From Alphaproteobacteria bacterium (lineage in GTDB: Bacteria; Pseudomonadota; Alphaproteobacteria; UBA828): a stretch of 64,000 bases of DNA. The notes under the pieces are model-generated. The model saw only the letters and a program-made list of their open reading frames with translations. It had not been told where the DNA came from and searched no databases. Each line of letters opens with the position of its first letter. Positions within the stretch are counted from its first letter, which is position 1. The position numbers were made by a program, and so were the translations under genes. The stretch is from contig JAJDUK010000034.1 of assembly GCA_022826665.1 (NCBI GenBank), forward strand, positions 37,096 to 101,095, written 5' to 3'. This document shows positions 56,605-64,000 of this stretch, piece by piece.

Positions 56605-57711
56605 ATGAAGATTCAAACGATCGAGACATTCTGCACCCGCGAGGTCGGGCTCACGCGCGTCACCGCCGACGACGGCGCGGAGGGCTGGGGACAGGTCTCG
56701 ACCTACCACGCCGACATCTCCGCGACTGTGCTCCACCGGCAGGTCGCGCCCTGGGCGCTCGGCCGGGACATCTCGGCGCTCGACGAACTGGGCGACCTGC
56801 TCGATCTGATCTGCGAGCGGGAGCACAAGTTTCCGGGCTCCCACCTGTGCCGGGCGCTGGGTGGCCTCGACACCGCGATCTGGGACCTCCACGGCAAGCT
56901 CGAGGGCAAGAGCGTCTGCGCGCTGCTGGGCGGCACACCGCGCCCGCTCCGCGTCTACGCCTCCAGCATGCAGCGGCAGATCACTCCCGAGGCGGAGGCC
57001 GAGCGCTTCCTCAGGCTGCGCGAGCGCCACGGCTACGATGCCTTCAAGTTCCGCGTGGGCTCGGTATGCGGGCGCGGGCAGGACCAGTGGCCCGGCCGCT
57101 CCGAGGCAATCGTGCGTGCGGTCCGCCGCGCGCTCGGCGACGATGTCGCGCTGCTGGTGGATGCGAACAGCTGCTACGCGCCGGAGCAGGCCATCGCGCT
57201 CGGCCGCGTACTGGAAGAAAACGCCGTCTGCCACTTCGAGGAGCCCTGCCCCTACTGGAAGCCGGACTGGACTCGCGAGGTCAAGAACGCGCTCGATCTG
57301 GACGTGACCGGCGGCGAGCAGGACAACAACCTCACGCTCTGGCAGTTCCTCATCGAGAGCCGGACCATGGACGTGGCCCAGCCCGACGTCTGCTACGTCG
57401 GCGGCGTCGAGCGCTTCCTCCGCGTGGCCCGCATGGCGCAGGCGGCCGGGATGCCGGTCACGCCCCATGCCGCCAACATGTCCCTGGTGACGATCTTCAC
57501 CCTGCACCTCATGGGCGCGCTGGAGAACGCAGGCCCCTACGTGGAGTTCTCCATCGAGGAGGGCGACTTCTATCCGTGGCAGTACGGCATCTATGACGAG
57601 ATGCCGGTGGCGAAGGACGGCAAGGTCGAGATTCCGGGCGGCCCCGGCTGGGGAATTACGGTCCGCCCGGAATGGCTGGAGAACGCGGCTCATCAGGCCA
57701 GTGAGATTTAG
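56605..57711 (+). CDS. Enolase-superfamily enzyme (mandelate racemase subgroup-like)
   Basis: A 368-residue enolase-superfamily protein. Lys148 in FKFRVG (K-x-R), metal ligands in VDANSCY, HFEEPCP and TGGEQDN, and the His in VTPHAANMS fit the mandelate racemase/sugar-acid dehydratase subgroup, which uses a Lys and a His as opposing bases. That differs from the Lys/Lys enzyme at 41167, so the two are not duplicates. Likely dehydrates or epimerises an acid sugar or hydroxy acid. It follows the alcohol dehydrogenase after 18 bases. Confidence 0.92.
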   Translation: MKIQTIETFCTREVGLTRVTADDGAEGWGQVSTYHADISATVLHRQVAPWALGRDISALDELGDLLDLICEREHKFPGSHLCRALGGLDTAIWDLHGKLEGKSVCALLGGTPRPLRVYASSMQRQITPEAEAERFLRLRERHGYDAFKFRVGSVCGRGQDQWPGRSEAIVRAVRRALGDDVALLVDANSCYAPEQAIALGRVLEENAVCHFEEPCPYWKPDWTREVKNALDLDVTGGEQDNNLTLWQFLIESRTMDVAQPDVCYVGGVERFLRVARMAQAAGMPVTPHAANMSLVTIFTLHLMGALENAGPYVEFSIEEGDFYPWQYGIYDEMPVAKDGKVEIPGGPGWGITVRPEWLENAAHQASEI

Positions 57712-57823
57712 ACCCTAAGCCTCCACCGCCGGGTTCGGCCCTGGCAAGCCGTGGACGGGTGCCGACCGGCGCGGCATGATAAGCGCAAGGGATGAGGGCT
57801 CTCGACCCTCCAGGGAGGCGACG

Positions 57824-59236
57824 ATGACTGCGACCGTGATTCGGAACGGGCGGATCGTTACGGCGGTGGACGACTACACGGCCGACATCCTGATGGAGGA
57901 CGGTCGGGTCCGCATGATCGGCACGGACTTGCCCGTCGGCGACGGGATTCCGGAGCACGATGCGGCAGGGCTGCTCGTGCTGCCCGGCGGCGTGGACGTG
58001 CACACGCACCTCGACTGGGATTTCGGGCCGGCGCGGACGGCGGACACCTTCTACACCGGCTCCCAGGCTGCGGCCTTCGGCGGCACCACCACGGTCGTGG
58101 ACTTCGCCGCCCAGGTGAAGGGGACGAGCCCGCTCGCCGGCCTTGCCGACTGGCACGAGCGCGCTTCGGTCGCCGCCGTCGATATGGGCGCGCACATGAT
58201 CATCACCGAGGTGAACGACCAGACCCTCATCGACATGAAGAGCCTGATCCACGACGAGGGCGTCAGCACCTTCAAGCTCTTCACCGCCTATCCCGACGTG
58301 CTGATGATCGACGACGGCCAGATCTTCAAGACCATGCGCCAGGTCGGCGCCCACGGCGGGATGGTGCAGATCCATGCCGAGAACGGGCACGTCATCGACG
58401 TGCTGGTGCAGGAGGCGCTCGACGCCGGCAACACCAGCCCCAAGTGGCACATGCTGACCCGCCCGACGCTCATGGAGGGCGAGGCCACCCACCGGGTCAT
58501 CCGCATCGCCGAGCTCGCCGAGGCGCCGGTCTATATCGTGCATCTCTCGGCGGGCGAGGCGCTCGACGCGGTGACGGAAGCGCGCGATCGCGGCCTCCCG
58601 GTCCATGCCGAGACCTGCCCGCACTATCTCTTCCTTACCGACGAGGAGTACGAGCGGCCGGGCTTCGAGGCCGCCAAGTTCGTGATGACGCCGCCGCTCC
58701 GGGGCGCCGCGCATCAGCACGCGCTCTGGCGCGGACTGAAGACCGACGACCTCCAGGTCATCGCCACCGACCACTGCCCCTTCTGCTTCAGCGAGAACGT
58801 GCTGGGCCTGCGGCTCTCCAAGGAGCTCGGTCGCGACGACTTCAGCAAGATTCCCAACGGCGCGCCCGGTCTGGAGACCCGCATGCCGCTGGTCTACGAC
58901 GGCGGGGTGCGCCGCAACGAGATGTCGCTCAACCGCTACGTGGAGCTGACGGCGACCGCGCCGGCGAAGCTCTTCGGCCTCTTCCCGCGCAAGGGCACGA
59001 TCGCGGTGGGCTCCGACGCCGACATCGTGCTGTTCGACCCGAACGAGCAATGGACTATCCGCGCCGCCGAGCATCACAGCCGGGTCGAGTATTCGCTCTT
59101 CGAGGGCCGCGAGGTCACCGGCCGGGTGAGCAAGGTGTTCCTGCGGGGCGAGCTGATCGTCGATGGCCGGGAGTGGCTCGGCCGCGAGGGCGGCGGACAG
59201 TTCCTCAAGCGCGGCCAAGCCGGGAAGGCGAAATAG
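57824..59236 (+). CDS. Dihydropyrimidinase/D-hydantoinase
   Basis: A 470-residue cyclic amidohydrolase. The DxHxH-type site is GGVDVHTHLDW, the carboxylated bridging lysine is Lys151 (STFKLFTAY), and further ligands are in QIHAEN, IVHLS and ATDHCPF. NGAPGLETRMPLVYD is diagnostic of dihydropyrimidinase/hydantoinase. It opens dihydropyrimidine or 5-substituted hydantoin rings to N-carbamoyl products. The ATG follows AGGGAGG. Unlike the relative at 50934, all metal ligands are present. Confidence 0.94.
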   Translation: MTATVIRNGRIVTAVDDYTADILMEDGRVRMIGTDLPVGDGIPEHDAAGLLVLPGGVDVHTHLDWDFGPARTADTFYTGSQAAAFGGTTTVVDFAAQVKGTSPLAGLADWHERASVAAVDMGAHMIITEVNDQTLIDMKSLIHDEGVSTFKLFTAYPDVLMIDDGQIFKTMRQVGAHGGMVQIHAENGHVIDVLVQEALDAGNTSPKWHMLTRPTLMEGEATHRVIRIAELAEAPVYIVHLSAGEALDAVTEARDRGLPVHAETCPHYLFLTDEEYERPGFEAAKFVMTPPLRGAAHQHALWRGLKTDDLQVIATDHCPFCFSENVLGLRLSKELGRDDFSKIPNGAPGLETRMPLVYDGGVRRNEMSLNRYVELTATAPAKLFGLFPRKGTIAVGSDADIVLFDPNEQWTIRAAEHHSRVEYSLFEGREVTGRVSKVFLRGELIVDGREWLGREGGGQFLKRGQAGKAK

Positions 59237-59299
59237 TGCGAACCGCGACTGTCGTGCTTCGGAGCGTTCTGTCCATCTGCACGGCGCCCCTACCACGTC

Positions 59300-59422
59300 A
59301 TGGCCGGATTTATTCCGGCCATCCACGCGTTGCCTGGCGATAGGTGGGCCTTGCTGAGAGAGATGCCCGGATCAAGTCCGGGCATGACGACGTGTGGGAG
59401 AGGCGCGGTCGGCGAGACCGCG
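59300..59422. repeat. Pair of inverted REP-like palindromes plus a third hairpin between convergent genes
   Basis: Two 23-base palindromes, ATGGCCGGA-tttat-TCCGGCCAT (59300-59322) and ATGCCCGGA-tcaag-TCCGGGCAT (59363-59385), each have a 9-bp stem. Together with flanks they fit one consensus, CGTCATGsCCGGA followed by the mirror half, in opposite orientations. This is a common alphaproteobacterial intergenic repeat type. A third stem-loop, CGCGGTC-ggcga-GACCGCG (59404-59422), follows. They lie between the convergent dihydropyrimidinase and oxidoreductase genes, where they may stop transcription from both sides. Confidence 0.75.
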
Positions 59423-59459
59423 TACCGGCCCGATCACGCGTGAATGAACTTCGGAAACT

Positions 59460-60488
59460 CTACGGCACCAAGACCATCTTGCCGAAGACGTCGCGTTCCG
59501 CGGTGCGCCGCGCGGCAGTCTGGACCTCGGCCAGCGGATAGACGGTATCGATCACCGGCGCGAGTCGGCCTTCCGCCATCAGCGAAAAGACCCGCGCAAG
59601 CTCGCGGCGGCCGCAAAAATGGCTGCCGTGGATCGTCATGTGCTTGCGGAAGAGCTCGATCACGTTGAGCGGCACTTCCTCGCCCGCATGCGCCCCGCAG
59701 GTGACGAGGCGGCCGTTGAAGCAGACCGCGTCGATGCTCTGGCGCAGCACGTCGCCGCCCACGCTCTCGATCACGAGATCGACGCCGCGGCCGTCGGTGA
59801 GCCTGAGCGCCTCGTCGCGAATGCTCTGGCGCGTGTAGTCGATGGTCTCGGCGGCGCCGAGCGCGCGCGCCTTCTCCAGCTTGGCGGCGGAGCCCGCACT
59901 CGCGATCACCCGCGCGCCATGCAGGAGCGCGACCTGGATCGCCGATGAGCCGACCACGCTGCCGGCCGCGTTGACCAGCACCGTCTGCCCCGCCTGCACG
60001 CGGCCCAGCGCAACCGTCATGTGCCAGGCGGTGCCGAGCCCGATCATGCCGGCGGCGGCGGTCTCGAAGGGCAGATCGTCCGGCAGCGGGATCACCGAAA
60101 GCGCGTGGGAGACGCAATACTCGGCGTGCGTCCCCCACTGGCCCGCGCCAATGCGACCGTGGGTGAAGTCGACGCCGTCGAGCCCGCTCAGCCAGGGCTC
60201 CGACAGCGGATCGCCCTGGGCGAAGTCGATGGCGACGCGGGTACCGGGCGCGGGTCCGTCCACGCCGGGGCCGAGGGCCGCGATTTCGCCCACGCCTTCG
60301 CAGCCGGGCACGTGCGGCAGCGTCACCGGGATGCCGGAAATGCCCTCGCGCACGTCGTGGTCGAGGTGGTTGATCCCGCTCGCGCGGATACGCACCAGAA
60401 CCTCGCCCGGCCCCGGCTCTGGCGTCTCGATCTCCTCGTAGAGCAGGGTCTCGACGCCGCCGTGGGCGCGGATGACGACCGCCTTCAC
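59460..60488 (-). CDS. Quinone oxidoreductase-like medium-chain dehydrogenase
   Basis: A 342-residue zinc-free-type MDR. The N-terminal MKAVVIRAHGGVETLLYEEIETPEPGPGEVLVRI, the cofactor loop NAAGSVVGSSAIQVALLHGARVIASAGS and GLGTAWHMTV are conserved in the quinone oxidoreductase/zeta-crystallin group. However, GINHLDHDVREG and HVPGCEGVGEI partly resemble zinc enzymes. It reduces an alkene or quinone with NADPH. It starts 9 bases after the isochorismatase stop. Confidence 0.9.
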   Translation of the reverse strand: MKAVVIRAHGGVETLLYEEIETPEPGPGEVLVRIRASGINHLDHDVREGISGIPVTLPHVPGCEGVGEIAALGPGVDGPAPGTRVAIDFAQGDPLSEPWLSGLDGVDFTHGRIGAGQWGTHAEYCVSHALSVIPLPDDLPFETAAAGMIGLGTAWHMTVALGRVQAGQTVLVNAAGSVVGSSAIQVALLHGARVIASAGSAAKLEKARALGAAETIDYTRQSIRDEALRLTDGRGVDLVIESVGGDVLRQSIDAVCFNGRLVTCGAHAGEEVPLNVIELFRKHMTIHGSHFCGRRELARVFSLMAEGRLAPVIDTVYPLAEVQTAARRTAERDVFGKMVLVP

Positions 60489-60497
60489 GGCGGGTCC

Positions 60498-61142
60498 CTA
60501 CTCGGCAGCTTCGGCAGCGACCGCGCCGGAGAGCGCTGCGATGGCTTCGGCGCACGTGATGATGTCCGCGTACTTCTGGCCCATGTCGAAGAGGTTCGCC
60601 TCGTGGGGCCCGAGCGCCCGGTCGCCGACGCAGTCGCTGATCACCACCGGGCGAAAGCCGTGGCACATGGCATCCAGCACGCTCGCGCGCACGCAGCCCG
60701 AGGTCGTGCAGCCCGCCACCATCACCGTGTCCACGCGCATCTTGGCGAAGGCCGGCGCGAGGTCGGTGCCGAAGAAGGCCGACGGCACGCGCTTGCGGAT
60801 GACGATCTCGCCCGGCTGCGGCGCCAGCGCGTCGACGATCTGGCTGTCCGGCGCGTCCTCGGTCAGCCCCGTGAGCGAGGGCACCTTCATGCACATGATG
60901 TTCGCGTCCGCCGCATCGTCGGCGAAGATGACGCGGGTGTGCGCGACCGGCACGCCGCGCTCGCGGCAGAAGGCGAGCAGCCCCACCGTCGCGTCGATCG
61001 CTTCCTGAATATTGCCGCCGCCGAACTTCGCCGGGTCGGTGAAACCGTTGACGAAATCGACGATGAGCAGCGCCGCCTTCTCGCCGAAGCCGAGCCGGTT
61101 TCCAAAATTCTGGGTCTTGTAGATGTCGATGTCCGAAGCCAT
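60498..61142 (-). CDS. Isochorismatase-family cysteine hydrolase (N-carbamoylsarcosine amidase-like)
   Basis: A 214-residue cysteine hydrolase. The triad is visible as Asp in LIVDFVNGF, Lys in RKRVPSAFFGTDL and Cys in AGCTTSGCVRAS. The GCTTSGCVRAS form is characteristic of N-carbamoylsarcosine amidohydrolases and close relatives rather than nicotinamidase. That would release ammonia and CO2 from an N-carbamoyl compound, in line with the hydantoinase-type enzymes nearby. I chose the ATG at 61142; an earlier start adds residues with no conservation. Confidence 0.92.
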   Translation of the reverse strand: MASDIDIYKTQNFGNRLGFGEKAALLIVDFVNGFTDPAKFGGGNIQEAIDATVGLLAFCRERGVPVAHTRVIFADDAADANIMCMKVPSLTGLTEDAPDSQIVDALAPQPGEIVIRKRVPSAFFGTDLAPAFAKMRVDTVMVAGCTTSGCVRASVLDAMCHGFRPVVISDCVGDRALGPHEANLFDMGQKYADIITCAEAIAALSGAVAAEAAE

Positions 61143-61196
61143 GCCGCACCCCCGCCACCTCTCGCTGTTGGAGAACAGACGGAACCCCGCCATGTG

Positions 61197-61577
61197 TCAA
61201 GCGCCGCCGCCGTCGCTCTCGACCGTGACCGCGGCCAGCTTGCCGTTCCCCAAATGAAACTCGGCCCGTCCGCTGGTCTCCTGCGCGCGCCCCTCGGCGT
61301 CTTCGAGCCTGAGCGTGAAGCGGCAGGTGGAGCGCTGCCCGGCCTCGTCCACCTCGTGCTCCAGCAGCTCGTGCCGGATCGAGGGATAGTCCGACAGCAT
61401 CTGGGCGAGATACTGCTTGATCTCGCCGTCCCGCCCGCGGTGGCTCCGGCCGTCCACCGAGAGCACGGCGTCGTGGGCGAAGCAGTCGAGCACCGTGCCG
61501 AGGTGCCGGAAGTCGATGTTGCTGTAGTAGCTGTGCTCGACCAGATTGACGATCTGGGCGCGCCTGAGCGTCACCAC
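61197..61577 (-). CDS. SnoaL/NTF2-like family protein
   Basis: A 126-residue alpha+beta barrel protein of the nuclear-transport-factor-2-like superfamily (helix RRAQIVNLVEHSYYSNIDFRH, later strands SIRHELLEHEVDE and CRFTLRLED). Such proteins are small isomerases, dehydratases or binding proteins. Two adjacent GTG codons at 61572-61577 follow GAGGAG. It precedes the isochorismatase gene by 54 bases and may be in the same unit. Function unknown. Confidence 0.8.
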   Translation of the reverse strand: MVTLRRAQIVNLVEHSYYSNIDFRHLGTVLDCFAHDAVLSVDGRSHRGRDGEIKQYLAQMLSDYPSIRHELLEHEVDEAGQRSTCRFTLRLEDAEGRAQETSGRAEFHLGNGKLAAVTVESDGGGA

Positions 61578-61711
61578 CGGCGCCTCCTCTCACCCGCGGG
61601 CCCATCGTAGCCGGCACCATCGGCCGTCCGAAAGGCCGGCAGCCTCCGGACGATGGTCCTCTGGCCAATTCGGTGCGAAGGCCATAGTCTGAGCGGAGAG
61701 GAGCGAGCGCC

Positions 61712-62503
61712 ATGCATGCATTCAACTATCGTCGTGCGACATCTGTGGAAGACGCGGTTGCCGCCTTCAATGGCGCGGACGACGGCGCCTACCTCTCGGG
61801 CGGCCACACGCTGCTGCCGACGATGAAGCAGCGCCTGGCCGCGCCCTCCGATCTGATCGACCTCGCGGGGCTCACGGCGCTCAACGGAATCACGGTGGAC
61901 GGCGAGGCCGTAGAGATCGGCGCACTGACGCCTCACGCGGCCGTCGCGGCCTCCGCCGAGGTTCAGGGCGCCATTCCTGCCCTCGCCGCGCTCGCCGGCA
62001 AGATCGGCGACCCGCAGGTGCGCAACAAGGGCACCATCGGCGGCTCCATCGCCAACAATGACCCGGCGGCAGACTATCCGGCCGCCCTGGTCGGGCTCGG
62101 CGCCACCGTGGTGACCGAGCGCCGCACCATTGCGGCGGACGACTTCTTCACCGGTCTGTTCGAGACCGCGCTGGAGGAGGGCGAGCTCGTGACCGCGGTG
62201 CGCTTTCCCCGGCCCAGGAAGGCCGGCTATGCCAAGTTCCCGAACCCCGCGTCGCGCTACGCCATCGTCGGTGTCATGGCGGCGGAGACGGCGTCGGGCG
62301 TGCGCATCGCGGTGACGGGTGCGGGACCCTGCGTGTTTCGCGCCTCCGCCATGGAGGCCGCGCTGAGCGGCGGGCTGGACCCCGACGCGACGCTGCCGGC
62401 GCTCTCCGACGAGGGGCTCAATTCCGACATCCACGCGAGCGCCGAGTACCGCGCACACCTGGTGGGCGTCATGGCCCAGCGCGCGATGGCCGCCGCTTGT
62501 TGA
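61712..62503 (+). CDS. FAD-binding (medium) subunit of a xanthine dehydrogenase/CO dehydrogenase-type enzyme
   Basis: A 263-residue FAD_binding_5 plus C-terminal CO_deh_flav protein, the CoxM/medium subunit of molybdenum hydroxylases. FAD motifs are GGHTLLPTMKQRL (first loop) and KGTIGGSIANNDPAADYPAAL (second loop). It normally works with a 2Fe-2S small subunit and a molybdopterin large subunit. Neither is adjacent: downstream is an AT-rich gap and a DUF3179 gene. The Shine-Dalgarno GGAGAGGAG is strong. Partners must be elsewhere, or the operon has been broken. Confidence 0.92.
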   Translation: MHAFNYRRATSVEDAVAAFNGADDGAYLSGGHTLLPTMKQRLAAPSDLIDLAGLTALNGITVDGEAVEIGALTPHAAVAASAEVQGAIPALAALAGKIGDPQVRNKGTIGGSIANNDPAADYPAALVGLGATVVTERRTIAADDFFTGLFETALEEGELVTAVRFPRPRKAGYAKFPNPASRYAIVGVMAAETASGVRIAVTGAGPCVFRASAMEAALSGGLDPDATLPALSDEGLNSDIHASAEYRAHLVGVMAQRAMAAAC

Positions 62504-62557
62504 GCCGGGGGGAGAAGAACCGGCCGCGAAACACAAAACTACAAAACGAAGCCAATT

Positions 62558-62586
62558 TCACGTAACTACTTGATTCATAATAAATT
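62558..62586 (+). promoter_or_regulatory. Possible sigma-70-type promoter for the DUF3179 gene
   Basis: In the AT-rich 206-base gap after the FAD-subunit gene, TTCACG (62558-62563) and TAAATT (62581-62586) are spaced by 17 bp. Each matches four of six consensus bases. The strongly AT-rich surroundings (about 62521-62620) in a GC-rich genome support a regulatory region, but the exact boxes are uncertain. Confidence 0.3.
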
Positions 62587-62709
62587 ACATACATTTCGCC
62601 AGTTCATAGCCCCCGTGCGGGGCTCGTCACGACAAGTTGAAGCATTGCGATTGGCGCCGCACCCCGGCAGGCCCGACATTCCACCCGTCACAGGACGGAG
62701 GATTGCTCA

Positions 62710-63717
<1,008 letters not shown>

Positions 63718-64000
63718 GGGCTGCCTCGTTCTTGTCCGCCAGGCGCCGGGTGCGCGGTCGCGCGCTCCGGGCCTGACGGCCCGGCCCTCTTCTCGCCAGA
63801 CGCTTCGTTCGCGGCCGCTCGCGACGCGAAGTCGCGAGACCAATTCCTTACTTCGTCATGCCCGTGTGTGGACGCCCCCTTTGATGCAAGCATTTTTTTG
63901 GCGACGGTCGGGAGCATGCGGTCAGGTGCTTCCGTGTGTCCGGCCTCTCGCTGCGGCACGTCGTGGGCCGCGGGCCCGTATGGTGATACGCGGATCGGCT
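63718..64000. other. Terminal 283 bases without a recognised gene
   Basis: No convincing coding sequence is seen. CGTCATGCCCG at 63854-63864 matches one half of the REP-like repeat at 59300-59385, suggesting a decayed copy. Short GC-rich hairpins occur after the DUF3179 stop, but none has the stem and T-run of a clear terminator. The region continues beyond the window. Confidence 0.4.

Noticed and set aside
59434..61725. A 763-codon minus-strand open frame over the oxidoreductase and isochorismatase
   Set aside because: It is an out-of-frame shadow, Arg/Gly/Ala-rich and without motifs; the real genes share the strand in another frame.
63884..63899. ATGC-aa-GCAT followed by a T-run as a rho-independent terminator
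   Set aside because: The stem is only 4 bp and it lies about 170 bases beyond the last stop codon.

Overview
The window is a GC-rich chromosomal segment (roughly two thirds G+C by eye) from an alphaproteobacterium, most likely Rhodospirillales-like. The evidence is the set of lineage markers: LpxI rather than LpxH, a PopZ-type DUF2497 protein beside valS, an Alph_Pro_TM (TIGR02186) protein beside a TauE exporter, an OlsB/OlsA ornithine-lipid pair, a tandem cold-shock-domain protein, and Coq7 next to DsbB. I see no prophage, CRISPR array, tRNA, rRNA or transposase gene. Genes are densely packed, with many 4-base ATGA or GTGA stop/start overlaps.

Layout. 1-6 kb: amidase tail, gamma-glutamyltransferase, an Asp/Glu-racemase/maleate-isomerase family enzyme, a class IV aminotransferase, a double cold-shock protein and an orphan hydantoinase B. 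6-16 kb (minus strand): the outer-membrane assembly and lipid A operon rseP-bamA-skp-lpxD-fabZ-lpxA-lpxI-lpxB followed by an EamA transporter. It is interrupted between lpxA and lpxI by a 300-bp element with 25-bp perfect inverted ends. 16-24 kb (plus strand): glnD, murJ, trpS, TauE exporter, TIGR02186 protein and a universal stress protein. Next comes a very AT-rich patch with four DnaA-box-like sites, a candidate replication origin. 24-31 kb: Nfu iron-sulfur carrier, a Bax-like glucosaminidase, a polysaccharide deacetylase, a VanX-like dipeptidase, tsaB with a 25-codon remnant of rimI, olsBA and fur. 31-37 kb: popZ-like gene, valS, ilvD and a cystathionine beta-lyase-type enzyme.

37-50 kb is accessory metabolism: an ABC uptake system without an ATPase gene, enolase-superfamily enzyme, MaoC-DsbB-Coq7, a four-gene operon (PEP-mutase/ICL family, CoA-transferase, crotonase, MetE-like), a flavin monooxygenase and an SDR whose only sensible start is ACG. 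A HicAB toxin-antitoxin pair follows at about 50.5 kb.

50.9-61.6 kb is a catabolic block rich in amide and carbamoyl hydrolysis. A five-gene minus-strand operon carries a small ParB/Srx-domain protein, a flavin monooxygenase, an M20 amidohydrolase, a GFA protein and a dihydropyrimidinase-like enzyme. A three-gene plus-strand operon carries an alcohol dehydrogenase, a mandelate-racemase-type enzyme and a dihydropyrimidinase. A minus-strand trio carries an SnoaL-like protein, an isochorismatase and an oxidoreductase. The likely theme is breakdown of cyclic ureides or N-carbamoyl compounds; the substrates cannot be fixed from sequence. The window ends with a solitary molybdenum-hydroxylase FAD subunit and a secreted DUF3179 protein.

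The most unusual non-coding signal is a repeat family found at three places (about 9.0/9.3 kb, 23.8 kb and 42.3 kb). It sits on gene ends and supplies stop codons, part of a C-terminus and, for lpxI, the start codon.
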